DNA from: a virus
Length of the DNA stretch: 34,064 bases
Reading direction: 5' to 3' (one strand)
Virus record (IMG/VR): IMGVR_UViG_3300025098_000152
Span: 1-34,064 of that record
Position 1 is the first letter of the stretch, and each line of letters begins with the position of its first letter. The translations under genes were made by a program, and so were the position numbers. Shown one piece after another: positions 16,593 through 25,903 of this stretch. Below the pieces are notes generated by a model. The model worked only from the letters and a program-made list of their open reading frames with translations, was not told where the DNA came from and ran no database searches.

Positions 16593-19500
16593 ATGCGTAA
16601 AGCAATTTTCTCACTTTTCCTTGGCCTGCTGTGGGCAGCTAGCTGTTATTCAGTCTATGTTGCTCCTCTAGCATTGCCTGCGTCCGCCGTGGATGCAGCG
16701 CCAATTGTTCATCCTTCAGCAGAGGTCGCAAAACCTCTTGCTACCAACCGCACTGACAACGCAACTGCTGAGATTGACCATCTTCGCAGTACTACTATTA
16801 ACAGTGGAAGCCCTACCCCTAGTCAAGGTACCTTCCCCATTAATAACCCTAACGCATTACGTCCTCGTCGTAGAGGTATTATGCGTCGCAGAAAGCTGAA
16901 GTCACGAAAGGGCAACCGCCTTGTTAGTGATGCCTTTATCAAATTTGTCTTTGGTTACCACCGTGTAACTTACATGAGTGGCAATTGGCTGTGTTACGAA
17001 GAGACGCCTTACACAGAGGCAGACTTCAAAGTGAGTAAACCAGCTAAAGCTCGTAAGAAAGCGAAGAAATCCTGGCGTCAGCTAAAGGGTGAGGCAACAC
17101 GTCTTTACCAGAAGGCTGCAAAGCTTCGTAAGCGCAATCCAGAATATCCGCCTGCAATAGCCTGTGCGGTGTTTGCCAAAGCACAAAAACTTCATCATAA
17201 AGCCAATGATATGAAGAAGGCATTAAAAGAGGCTCAACCGACAGCACGTCAACAGCGTTCATTCCGACGCTCAGTGTTGAGAGCGGAAGCCAAAACTTGC
17301 GAGCAGTTTATCAAAGCTGAGTTAGTGAGCAATGTGGACCAAGCTAAAGAGCTGATTCAAAAGGTCCTCAGTGGTGACACTAATGGAGCTGCATTGAGAC
17401 TATTACAAAAATCTCAATTAGGGCGCATTTACGTAAAATATGGTATCCTCCAGGCGCCGATGAAAGAGGAAGAAGTCGAGAGACCTACGAACCCAGTAGT
17501 CAGACACATCAAAGTAGCAGAAACCCCTGCAAGGGTATGGACCCCATTGATGCGTGCAGCGATTATAGTTATTGCACCACTCATGCTAGGTATGGATGCG
17601 GATGTAGGTACCGTCGCAGAAGTCACTTATGCTAGTGCTTCTGGTGGTATTTTAATGATGACCCTGAAGAACGTCTTGAATACTCCAGCCCGTAAGCGTG
17701 AAGCAGCGCAAGACGGGTACAATCGTTACGCAGAGCAGTCGATCAAAGCTGCAAAGGGTAGTGAATGGGATGTTTTCTCCCTCATGCGATTCAGTCGCAG
17801 TGGTAAAGGTGCGCCGATCACCAACGGCAAAGCCCACGATACTGACAAGCAGAAGGGTCGTGCTGTCCGTATTATTCAAGATAGCATCGGCGGGGCGTAC
17901 TGCCCAAAGGTAAAGTCATTCGCCAGGATGCTTGGAATTGAACTCGGCGTGGACAACTGTCTCCGTTATGAAGTTGACGACCAAATGGATGAGGTACTAA
18001 AAGCTGACGTCGTCGAGATCTTAATGGCAGCCAGCTTTGTTATTCTTTGTGACGGCTTTGCTGTTCACAAGAGCATTGCTCGCCCCTTCATTGAGTACGG
18101 GGAGACTATGTTCGGCAATGCTGTAGCTGTGCGCTCTTACTTCCGCAGTCTAATCACCACACCAGAGCTCTACACGGTCAACCAGGACTTACCTATCTTC
18201 TTGGGTGACCTCGATGAGCTTATGGGATGGGCGGAGAACGATGGTGGCGCTGTGCATACCAATCGCCTGAGCGTGAGCATGCAGTTCCGAGGGATCGCGA
18301 AAGTGCTTGAGGCGAAGTACCGCATCTTGTCCAAGGGCATCACAACTTCTGCTAAGGTTATTGCTGACATCACTGATGACGTCGACAAGCCTGTCTTCGT
18401 CAACTATGAAGGCGATGAGGAAGGCCACATCAAGGGTGAGGTTCGCCTAAGCAAAAAGGTTGACGAGTGCATCCGTGTTGCAGTAGAGGAAGAATTCAAC
18501 GCTCTGCATGCTGTTAACACGGCGACTAAAGAGCAGCTTTGCTTAGTTGCAGGAATTGGCCCTAAGACCGCTGAAAAGATCGTTGAAGCTCGTAATGCTG
18601 CAGGTGGGGCATTCGCTGACATGGATGCGTTCTACAACGTGTCAAGGCGCCTTGATCCCAGCAACCCGGACGCGCTTCGCGTCTTGCGTTGGTCTTTTGG
18701 CCACAAGGGCCGTGTTTACTCAGTGGGCCTATTCCTTGACAAGGGTTGTCTCAAGGGAGAAGACAAGAATGCTTGGGACTGGAACAAGCTCAACTTCTTC
18801 GGCGTCAACGGCCAAAATGTCGACTTCTGGTCTATCGCTATCGACCAGATTGGCGGCAAGATCAGCTTGGGCTGGCAGGTAGTCCAGTTATTAGACGCTG
18901 ACTTCATCGGCGGTTTGTTCAAGAACACTGATGGTAGTCTTGGAATCGCGGCCCAAAAGTTAGCGCGCCAGATCGACAATGCAATCGAGCAGGAACACCC
19001 TCTTTGTAAGCATCTCCTTGATGCAATTGAAGACAAGGGCGGTGACATTGAAAACTTGATGTCAGCCGTAAAAGCTATTTCCGTGCTTCAGGGCCTCGGG
19101 AAGACCGCCTCTAAGCGCATCAGCAATGGTCTCGGTGCGAAGGCAGGATCTTACTATGTTCAGATGATCGACATGGGTGGCGACTGGGTAATTATCAAAA
19201 CACCCAAGGCCAAGGATGGCAAGGGTTACAAGCGATGGGCTACTTGCTTCTTCGGTCGTACACCGAACCAGGGGCACGAGACCGTCCGCGCACCTATGGC
19301 GCTATCACCAACTTATGTCGGTGGATTCTTGAGGGATTATCTTGATAATGGCTTTGACGCTGTAGAGAAGCACGGCAAACAAGCCGTAAAATTCGTTATG
19401 GGTCTCAATGATGCTTGTGGTCATGATACCGATGTAGTACGTCTTCGCTGCCGTGCGATCTTGACGATGCTCCCAGCTGTAATTGATGGAATTGCTTTAG

Positions 19501-22500
19501 TCGACTCAACTCTACAACAAAAGGTATGCGGCGACAATGATGGCGACCGTAACATGATCAGCTTCGACAAGATGCTCGTTGCAATCGCCAAGCATATCAC
19601 CCGTAAGCATCCTACTACATTCCCTGCGCGCGAGCAGTCAAAGAAGTTCGTTCTCAATACCTTTGATGATGTGGTCTTGGAGAAGGGCGGCTGGCTTCGT
19701 AGCTTTAACAAGTACATGAAAACAGGTGACTCTTCGGAGTTGCTTCTCATTTCCAAGTTCCTTTCTGCCCCCGGTGGGACTCCAGGGCAAGGGAACGTGG
19801 GTGGTGTGACGCAATGTGCTGCTGCACCAATGCTTTTCTGTGACTGGCACTGGGTCAAGAAGGATGGCAAAGATGTCTACGAGCCAGTCAATCCAGCCGC
19901 TCGCAAGTTGGTCAATTATCTTTACTTGTGCCAGCAGATCGCCATTGACCGCCAAAAGTATTACTATTTGGCGCCTTCGCTGCTGCATTGGTTCTTTGCT
20001 GACCTTGAGGTTGGTGACGCAGTCATCAAAGAGTTGAAGGCAGGCGGCCATGCGGACACTAATTGGCTTCACAGTCACTACCCAATTCAGGGTGCTGCTG
20101 ATATGTCGTTCGAAGAATACCAAGCCGCTTGGAAAAATGGTACATTGCCTGTGATCTCAGAGATCATCCCAGGCATGGGTAAAGGCGCTATGGGCGGTCA
20201 ATCTGTCGCTCCGATGATGTACTCCAACGGCCCGCTTTACGTGTGGACCGCGTGGCAGGTTAACGGTATTAACCTCGGCTTTGATTACTTCGATAAAGAC
20301 AGGATGGTTGAGCTTTCTGGGTTCTTTGACGAAGAGATTGCTCAGACTGCTGACTGGCAGGGTATCATTGACCACCTCAATCTCAGTGTCTCAGCTGAAC
20401 AGCTCGAGGAAAGCTGGGTGTGGCCTGGCTACATCACGGGTTGGGTCAACACCAACTTCCGTGAGTCTCAAGATCTCTCTCCAGAGACCTTCCAGTCTGC
20501 TCGCATCCATGCCAACAATGTGTGGCTCGAGAAAATGGAGCAGGCAGGTATCGATGCTGACCCAGCCGTAACTCTCGTTGAGAGTGGGTTGGCTGACGTT
20601 CTCAAGGAAAAAGCTGGCGATTATGCAGTGGAAATGCCTGCATGGGGCACACGCCTGCTAGCAACTACAATCTACCGCAGCTATGTTGCAGGTAGCTCTG
20701 AGGCTGCTGAGGCTATGAGCCAAAGCGCTCGTCTGCAAACCGACCATCACGCGTCAGGCTCCGACAAACTTTCATTCCTCCGACAAGCTCTTACGTCACG
20801 CGACATGGACGTTTCTGTTGGGGATATGAAGATTATGGAGTCCATAAAGGATCTTCGTTTCGTTTGGGCTAAAGCGTTGCAGAATGACAAAATGTCGGAC
20901 GAGCGTCGACTGCAAGTCCTCTGCGCAATGATGCACTTCGGCATTACTGTCATCGCAGACTGCATCGAGGAGCTTGAGAACGATAAGACTTCTCAGATTG
21001 CTCAGAACTTCATCTGGGCACTTGAGGACCACGCAATTGCTGATATTGCCGCTCTAACTACCGCTGATAAGTGGAAAGAGTGGCGTGACGCTAATGATGC
21101 TACCTACAGCGGGCTAGAAGCAAAAAATCGCCGTGAGATGATGGATACCTGCCGAAAGCTCATGAATCGCGATGGATTTTACCACTGGATTAGCCAACAG
21201 AACCTCAACTCCCTCAAGGCAGAGGATATCGCTACCTGGTTGGTGATGGATGGTGAGGAAGCTCACAGCAAGATCATAGACTTTATCGGTTCTGACTTCT
21301 TCGGTGCAATTGGTGAGGCTTGGTCTCGTCAAGAGCTCAAGGGCTCGCGCAACAGCGTTGAGGATGAACTGATGGATATCATCACCGATCTTATGGAACT
21401 TCCAGTTGACGACAACTTCATGGGTTGTGTAGAGGGATACTCTCGTGACTTAATCCAAGAAATCAGGGACGATGAGCTGAGGCTCCAGTCTGAAGAGGTT
21501 TCGGATGAAGCACAGATGGCATGGTACTCGCTTAATGCGAGTGAGTATGAGCGGCATGTTGCCGCGATCACTCGCCCAATCACATCGTTGATCCGCTTGG
21601 TAAAACACCAGATGCGTGTGCTTGAGCACAACGTTGACAACGGTGCAAACCAGGAAGACGAGATTGATGTTTTCTGGCCAACCATCAAAGCCGCTCTCTT
21701 TGGCTCCCACAAAGAGCTCGATGATGAAACTGGTGAGTGGACTGACGTCACCCACGTCGAAAGTCGTATTGTTTACGAGCTACCCGTTCAGCACATCGCG
21801 ACCATGAACCTTGCGGCTCTCGAGCAGGGCTATGACGTCGAGATTCTCGTTGATATGATTGACAATCCAAAGTCTTTTTACGAAGACGAGGACGGTAATG
21901 TAGAGCTGCCTTCGGAGCCAGAGGGTTACTATTACACTCGCAAGGGGTACATCCACCTCAGCGCAATCATGACAAAAATGGCGCTTGAGGTCGAGTCTCG
22001 TGACGATGTATTGCAGTGGCTGATCGCTCAGTTCAAAGGCGGTGTTGGTCACGTCACAACCAGCAAGCACTTAACCATGGCGTATGGTTCAGCTGAGGGT
22101 CGTGATCACTTCTGGTTCGTTCCAGAGGAGGAAGCTTACCCTCAGTACCACAACGACCCGCAGGTGCTCCAGGTCCAAAAGACCTTCGAGTCTTGTTACG
22201 CTGAGACCGTCACAGTCAGCTACCTCCATGACGATGCTGAAGAAACCCTTGAGGCGCTAGAGTGTTTCGAGAATCCTGAAGCATTTTCGCCAGGGGATGT
22301 TCAATACTATGAGGACTATATGAAGGAGATGTTTGAGGTGCAGATGTATCTCCCACCTCTCTTCGGCGGCCGCTCTAACTGGGACGAGCTATATGATGGT
22401 AAGTATAGTAAGTTCTATGACGAGCAGCTAATTATGTCACCATACAAGTTGTTGCGCACTTACAGCTTCATGATGGAGGGCCAAGATGTTAGCCAGATGT

Positions 22501-23117
22501 CTCTTCCAGCTACGGTGCGTGACTTCCAGAATCTAGTCTATGGTTACACTGTTGGAGACAGCAAAGGCCAAAGCCAGGGTGTGCGCAGCAAAGAGGCCTA
22601 TAAGCGCTCTGGTCGCCAGCCTAGAAACACAGCGCTTAAGGATAACATGACTAAGAAGTCATGTGAGGATTGGACTTGGGCTGGTGTGCAGAAACCAATT
22701 ACCTCACAGCTCGAGGTCAAGTTCAATGGTTCTGAAGTTGTTGGTGCTGAGAACAACTTGTGCGACATCAGCATCCGTGGCTACCAAAACCACACCTTTG
22801 ATGAGTGTTGGCGCGGTGCGTACTCGTTGGTTCGTTTCACACCTAGCCTTCTCTGGAGCTTTGCCAACGTGATGGAACCTGGTGAATTCCAAGAGATTAA
22901 CGCTAAGAGCATCGCTAAGGTTGGCGCTTCTTCTATCCGTCGTCACTGTATTGGTTTCCGCAAAGCCAACTTTACAGAGATGGTTGAGGGAGTAAAAGTT
23001 ACGTCGTTAAAGATGGACCCAGCAATGGTTCCCTACCTTTTCGGCATCCTTGCGGATCAAGAGGAGATCGAGATCGGCATGGACGCTCTCAATAGTCCTG
23101 ACCGTCCTAACGACTAA
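16593..23117 (+). CDS. Giant protein with RNA-polymerase double-psi-barrel motifs (candidate phage RNAP)
   Basis: This is a 2174-residue protein. Motifs seen in order are TVRAPMALSP (R899-A-P901), VCGDNDGDRN (D981, D983, D985), GNVGGVTQ (1067-1074) and QQIAIDRQK (1114-1122). Bacterial beta' has NRAPTLH then NADFDGD. Cellular RDR/QDE-1 and YonO/crAss-like phage polymerases have D-x-D-G-D then an A-x-D-x-x-K helix. The order and spacing here fit that superfamily, in which the three Asp bind catalytic Mg. Upstream, residues 641-685 form a ComEA-like helix-hairpin-helix (VAGIGPKTAEKIVEA) for DNA binding. The N-terminus is odd: a signal-like hydrophobic segment (MRKAIFSLFLGLLWAASC), then a very basic region, and a second hydrophobic stretch near 322-336. 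The C-terminal half is acidic. Caution: DNDGD also resembles an EF-hand loop. The length is close to the crAss-like gp66 polymerase. It is probably a single-chain transcriptase for phage genes. Confidence 0.65.
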   Translation: MRKAIFSLFLGLLWAASCYSVYVAPLALPASAVDAAPIVHPSAEVAKPLATNRTDNATAEIDHLRSTTINSGSPTPSQGTFPINNPNALRPRRRGIMRRRKLKSRKGNRLVSDAFIKFVFGYHRVTYMSGNWLCYEETPYTEADFKVSKPAKARKKAKKSWRQLKGEATRLYQKAAKLRKRNPEYPPAIACAVFAKAQKLHHKANDMKKALKEAQPTARQQRSFRRSVLRAEAKTCEQFIKAELVSNVDQAKELIQKVLSGDTNGAALRLLQKSQLGRIYVKYGILQAPMKEEEVERPTNPVVRHIKVAETPARVWTPLMRAAIIVIAPLMLGMDADVGTVAEVTYASASGGILMMTLKNVLNTPARKREAAQDGYNRYAEQSIKAAKGSEWDVFSLMRFSRSGKGAPITNGKAHDTDKQKGRAVRIIQDSIGGAYCPKVKSFARMLGIELGVDNCLRYEVDDQMDEVLKADVVEILMAASFVILCDGFAVHKSIARPFIEYGETMFGNAVAVRSYFRSLITTPELYTVNQDLPIFLGDLDELMGWAENDGGAVHTNRLSVSMQFRGIAKVLEAKYRILSKGITTSAKVIADITDDVDKPVFVNYEGDEEGHIKGEVRLSKKVDECIRVAVEEEFNALHAVNTATKEQLCLVAGIGPKTAEKIVEARNAAGGAFADMDAFYNVSRRLDPSNPDALRVLRWSFGHKGRVYSVGLFLDKGCLKGEDKNAWDWNKLNFFGVNGQNVDFWSIAIDQIGGKISLGWQVVQLLDADFIGGLFKNTDGSLGIAAQKLARQIDNAIEQEHPLCKHLLDAIEDKGGDIENLMSAVKAISVLQGLGKTASKRISNGLGAKAGSYYVQMIDMGGDWVIIKTPKAKDGKGYKRWATCFFGRTPNQGHETVRAPMALSPTYVGGFLRDYLDNGFDAVEKHGKQAVKFVMGLNDACGHDTDVVRLRCRAILTMLPAVIDGIALVDSTLQQKVCGDNDGDRNMISFDKMLVAIAKHITRKHPTTFPAREQSKKFVLNTFDDVVLEKGGWLRSFNKYMKTGDSSELLLISKFLSAPGGTPGQGNVGGVTQCAAAPMLFCDWHWVKKDGKDVYEPVNPAARKLVNYLYLCQQIAIDRQKYYYLAPSLLHWFFADLEVGDAVIKELKAGGHADTNWLHSHYPIQGAADMSFEEYQAAWKNGTLPVISEIIPGMGKGAMGGQSVAPMMYSNGPLYVWTAWQVNGINLGFDYFDKDRMVELSGFFDEEIAQTADWQGIIDHLNLSVSAEQLEESWVWPGYITGWVNTNFRESQDLSPETFQSARIHANNVWLEKMEQAGIDADPAVTLVESGLADVLKEKAGDYAVEMPAWGTRLLATTIYRSYVAGSSEAAEAMSQSARLQTDHHASGSDKLSFLRQALTSRDMDVSVGDMKIMESIKDLRFVWAKALQNDKMSDERRLQVLCAMMHFGITVIADCIEELENDKTSQIAQNFIWALEDHAIADIAALTTADKWKEWRDANDATYSGLEAKNRREMMDTCRKLMNRDGFYHWISQQNLNSLKAEDIATWLVMDGEEAHSKIIDFIGSDFFGAIGEAWSRQELKGSRNSVEDELMDIITDLMELPVDDNFMGCVEGYSRDLIQEIRDDELRLQSEEVSDEAQMAWYSLNASEYERHVAAITRPITSLIRLVKHQMRVLEHNVDNGANQEDEIDVFWPTIKAALFGSHKELDDETGEWTDVTHVESRIVYELPVQHIATMNLAALEQGYDVEILVDMIDNPKSFYEDEDGNVELPSEPEGYYYTRKGYIHLSAIMTKMALEVESRDDVLQWLIAQFKGGVGHVTTSKHLTMAYGSAEGRDHFWFVPEEEAYPQYHNDPQVLQVQKTFESCYAETVTVSYLHDDAEETLEALECFENPEAFSPGDVQYYEDYMKEMFEVQMYLPPLFGGRSNWDELYDGKYSKFYDEQLIMSPYKLLRTYSFMMEGQDVSQMSLPATVRDFQNLVYGYTVGDSKGQSQGVRSKEAYKRSGRQPRNTALKDNMTKKSCEDWTWAGVQKPITSQLEVKFNGSEVVGAENNLCDISIRGYQNHTFDECWRGAYSLVRFTPSLLWSFANVMEPGEFQEINAKSIAKVGASSIRRHCIGFRKANFTEMVEGVKVTSLKMDPAMVPYLFGILADQEEIEIGMDALNSPDRPND

Positions 23118-23142
23118 TTTTGATAGGGGTTGAAATCCCCCT
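23118..23142 (+). promoter_or_regulatory. Hairpin element copy 4, without terminator
   Basis: TAATTTTGATAGGGG is followed by a loop and CCCCC (stem 23126-23129 with 23137-23140). It resembles copy 2 but starts right after the stop codon and lacks the terminator and long T-run. A second imperfect hairpin follows (ATCAG/CTGAT around 23151-23170). Confidence 0.4.
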
Positions 23143-23285
23143 TTAGCTGTATCAGGTCATATACCACTGATCTGTTAGTAAAATGCTTGGCACGAGTAAG
23201 GGGTTCACGTCCCGCTAAGCGTCTAATGCAGACTTACTCAAAAAACAACCCTACCCCCATTATCAATTGCAAGAAAGGAAAAATC

Positions 23286-23702
23286 ATGCAAGAGATGCAA
23301 GACAAAACTCTCGTCGAGATCGTAAAGGCCTATAAGGGGGCCTTTATATATGCTCCAGGCGGCACAGTCAACATTGGCTGTGTTATGTTCGATGGCCCCT
23401 CAAACGCGAAGAAGGCTGTTCCTAAAAAAGCAGGGTCAGCAGAAGCCGAGAAACCCAAGGCTGTTCGTCGTCGCAAGGCTACTACCAAAGTTGATGAGAA
23501 GGCTGAGCCACCTAAGGGTGATTCAGCTTCGCCTCCACCAGTTGACACTAATGACGGTGACGATAACGAAGGTGATGGTTCAGCGCCCGACCCAGCAGCG
23601 GCCACGAGTTGGGGCTCTCGTGGTGCGGGGCCTGCTGACTCAGCGACACCCACCTCCCCATTTTCTCGCCCTCGTCGTCGGGAACCCAACAACGGGGCTT
23701 GA
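23286..23702 (+). CDS. Small protein with short ordered head and disordered polar tail
   Basis: This 138-residue protein begins MQEMQDKTLVEIVKAYKGAF, after an AAAGGA ribosome site. An earlier in-frame ATG at 23130 lies in the hairpin region and is unlikely. The first 45 residues look folded. The rest is low-complexity Lys/Ala/Pro, then Asp/Gly, then Pro/Arg (NDGDDNEGDG, FSRPRRREP). The basic and acidic blocks suggest a flexible nucleic-acid or protein tether. It follows the polymerase-like gene in the same orientation and shares its codon use. No family recognised. Confidence 0.6.
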   Translation: MQEMQDKTLVEIVKAYKGAFIYAPGGTVNIGCVMFDGPSNAKKAVPKKAGSAEAEKPKAVRRRKATTKVDEKAEPPKGDSASPPPVDTNDGDDNEGDGSAPDPAAATSWGSRGAGPADSATPTSPFSRPRRREPNNGA

Positions 23703-24000
23703 CCCCCGTCTTGGGTTCCTGCCCTCCCCTCTAACCGTTCCACCTTCACAATTCTATAGGCTTTATAACTAGCTATTATCCTGTAGTCTTATCTTCAATA
23801 GCTCATTGCCCCGCCAGTTGACTCCTTCTACCTAGTTACTCCGCCAAGCAAGTTGACTCCGCGCGCGGAGCCAGGGGCTGCAAGCAGCCCTGCGAGCAAG
23901 CTCGCTGCCTGGTGATCAAACAAGGTGATTATTAATCTTTTTTTTAATTTGCTCATGCAATTATTAAGAAGATTCAAACTTTGTTAAAGAAGGAGCCGAC
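23703..24000 (+). other. Structured intergenic leader
   Basis: No gene is seen. A GC-rich core (23857-23912) folds on paper into a 14-base palindrome CTCCGCGCGCGGAG and then a three-way junction. In that junction, closing stem CCAGG/CCTGG holds GGCTGC-AA-GCAGCC and GCGAGC-AA-GCTCGC. Copies of GTTGACTCC lie just upstream. Downstream at 23938 is the AT box TTTTTTTTAATTTGCTC shared with the repeated elements, then an AAGGAG ribosome site for the next gene. Confidence 0.55.
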
Positions 24001-24474
24001 ATGGCTAATCAAGAACTAAAACTTCACGACGACGCTTCCGAGCTTAGTCTGCCTGAGGCACGCCTAGCGCGCCTTAAGGTTCTCCGTGATAAAGTAGACG
24101 AAAAAGCCGCTTGGAGCGGGCGAGGCGATAAAAAGCCTGCCCGTTCCCTACTTGTAGTGGACGGTGCAGATGCGAGTCAAATCGCTTCGTACCTGACCAG
24201 CAAGGGCCAATCATCTAGAGTGACCTTCGAGGTCACCGAGCATAAGTTACGCGGGATCTTTGACGATCATATCCGTGAGCTTGAGCGCGAGATCGCAGAG
24301 GCGGAGAAGGCAGCAATGCCCGATCCGATGCAGGCCGTTCGAGAGATGCAAGCAGCAATGCAAGCACAGCAAGCCCAATTCATGCAAATGATGGTGGGCA
24401 TGATGAGTGGTAACACTTCTCCCGAGGCTCCTGCTCCTGCCGAGACTGCTCCTGAGGCTCCTGCTGAGTCGTGA
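24001..24474 (+). CDS. 157-residue helical protein with Ala/Pro/Glu tail
   Basis: The protein begins MANQELKLHDDASELSLPEA after a strong GAAGGAG. Residues 85-140 form a long helix rich in Glu, Ala, Gln and Met (LEREIAEAEKAAMPDP, then MQAAMQAQQAQFMQMMVG), probably a coiled coil or oligomerisation helix. The tail is Pro/Ala/Glu-rich and disordered. There is no membrane segment or catalytic motif. It is the last long gene before the hairpin-rich non-coding region, and a TTCG-capped hairpin (CTGTTC/GAGCAG) follows the stop within 15 bases. It could be a phage scaffold-like or single-strand-binding accessory protein; function is unknown. Confidence 0.65.
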   Translation: MANQELKLHDDASELSLPEARLARLKVLRDKVDEKAAWSGRGDKKPARSLLVVDGADASQIASYLTSKGQSSRVTFEVTEHKLRGIFDDHIRELEREIAEAEKAAMPDPMQAVREMQAAMQAQQAQFMQMMVGMMSGNTSPEAPAPAETAPEAPAES

Positions 24475-24533
24475 TTTTAAGTGAAAGCTGTTCTTCGGAG
24501 CAGTTAGTAGCAAACTCGTTAACCGAAAGGTGT

Positions 24534-24547
24534 GACGAGACGAGACG
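24534..24547 (+). repeat. GACGA short tandem repeat, left copy
   Basis: GACGAGACGAGACG is followed by a GAGAC/GTCTC hairpin. A longer version occurs at 26189-26206, also followed by a short hairpin, so the two bracket most of the structured region. Confidence 0.5.
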
Positions 24548-24625
24548 TAGTGTCTCAAGCCTAATTCCCCTTGGCGTAAAAATGGGGCGAAAAACTTTTC
24601 CTGTCGGAACGAAAGGATCTTCATC

Positions 24626-24685
24626 ATGACCTACTGGGTTGATGAAAGAGGTGTTGTGCACTTCGAAAATCCACGAGCTCAATAA
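24626..24685 (+). CDS. Possible 19-residue peptide
   Basis: The ORF encodes MTYWVDERGVVHFENPRAQ. The upstream sequence (TGTCGGAAC..GGATCTTCATC) resembles the ribosome site of the 429-residue gene (TGTCGGAAGGACATCATC), which is the main reason to list it. It may be a leader peptide for the RNA region or chance. Confidence 0.35.
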   Translation: MTYWVDERGVVHFENPRAQ

Positions 24686-24862
24686 AAGCTTTATGGTCGC
24701 AGCTATGCGTAAATAGTGGGTAGCTATACCCTTGAAATAGCCGGAGCTATGATAGCTTCGTTAGTCAGAGAATGACAAACAATCTGATTTAGACTTTTAT
24801 TATAAAAAAGTCGGCAGCCTTATTAACGGACGGACGTAATGTCGCCAGTTTCAATAATAAGC

Positions 24863-24965
24863 AGTGTCGTCGGAAGCCCTTAGGGGTGGAAGACCTGATG
24901 AGTCTAGTAGTTCATTCTGCTAGCATCGCTTTAATTAGTGATGTCCTTTAGGGGAACGAAACACT
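24863..24965 (+). ncRNA. Type III hammerhead ribozyme
   Basis: All conserved core parts are present and in order. They are stem III AGTGT (24863-24867) pairing with ACACT (24961-24965), the cleavage triplet GTC with the cut expected after C24868, stem I GTC/GAC (24869-24871 with 24892-24894) with a CCC-TTA-GGG apex, the core CTGATGA (24895-24901), and GAA (24958-24960). Stem II starts as G24902-C24957 and T24903-A24956 and then opens into three abutting hairpins (24904-24923, 24924-24943, 24944-24955) with no unpaired junction bases. A self-cleaving RNA here would process the transcript. The short stem II and branched structure are unusual, so activity is not certain. Confidence 0.65.
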
Positions 24966-25903
24966 TTTCTCATCAAGACAGCTAACGCTGGGCCCAGTGA
25001 TTTTCTAAACACTTAAAAAAAAGAACATTAGAATTTTCAACGGAAGCCAGATGCGCCTTCGTAAAGAAAAGCATAGTGCTCGCTTAGACCTTCGGGTCTT
25101 ACCTGCGGAAATGAATGATAAGTTCATGTTCTAAAGGATACCAATGAGAAATGGTAAGCGGGTTACTGGCACAAGGTCGCAACTTGTGTCGCTGGAGATA
25201 AAACCAGTACCCTTAGACAAGGGGTGTGCGCGGTTTGTAGAAAAAACAAACCCATATGCGCCTCATGTCAGCAGGTCAAAATACAGTGGCTATTATCAGG
25301 CATGGTAAGTAAGTCAATAAAGAATTTCTCGGGGCTGTTCTCCCCACTTCAGTAATGTAGTACTTACTGTAATAATAGGGAACCAAGGGTCAGCCAAATA
25401 AGGCCCTGGCATGGAAGCTCCTTAGCGGGAGTGGGAAAATGCAAAACCAGCAAATCGATTAGCTAGCCTTAGCGGGCAAGTTACCGAAGAGCCGGGGATC
25501 TGTAATAGTGGTGTATTACAGACACAGTGCGAATTCCAAAAGGGGGAGCTGCCGTAGATATCTGCGGTAACGAACTTGATTAGGTGTTGCGTATTTGTGC
25601 CTTGTACGATTATATTGTGCAAGGGTTGTGAGGAATTGGAACGCCTCGCCTGATGAAGAGATCATTAAAAATCTGCGATCTCTCTTGGACATCCTTTGTA
25701 CTTCGGTACATAAAGTCGAAACCAGCAGTCGTCTATCCAGCTATGTCAAATCCACTGCGACATATTAGAGGGATATAAAATATTAAGTGGTACCTTCAGC
25801 CTACAATGCGTTTCAGGCCGGTGTAAAAATAAGAAACGAAATACGGTTAGCGTTAGAAAGTGCGTCCGTTCTTCAGTAATTTACTGGAGTGACTTTCATT
25901 TAT

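Noticed and set aside
19533-19570. EF-hand calcium loop (DNDGD...SFDKML) in the giant protein
   Set aside because: The first five positions fit, but position 6 is Arg instead of Gly, no paired EF-hand is seen, and the R-A-P and A-I-D-x-x-K motifs around it fit a polymerase better. Kept as the main alternative.
23330-23772. Minus- and plus-strand open frames of about 140 residues across the low-complexity gene
   Set aside because: Low-complexity sequence keeps several frames open. Only the 23286 frame has a ribosome site and a non-repetitive N-terminal domain.
25650-25723. Second hammerhead-like core: CTGATGA then GTCGAAACC
   Set aside because: The bases after CTGATGA do not pair with those before GAA, stem I cannot be formed, and the only stem III partner (CTGC-GGT at about 25562) needs a bulge and competes with a better local hairpin. 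Core words alone are not enough.
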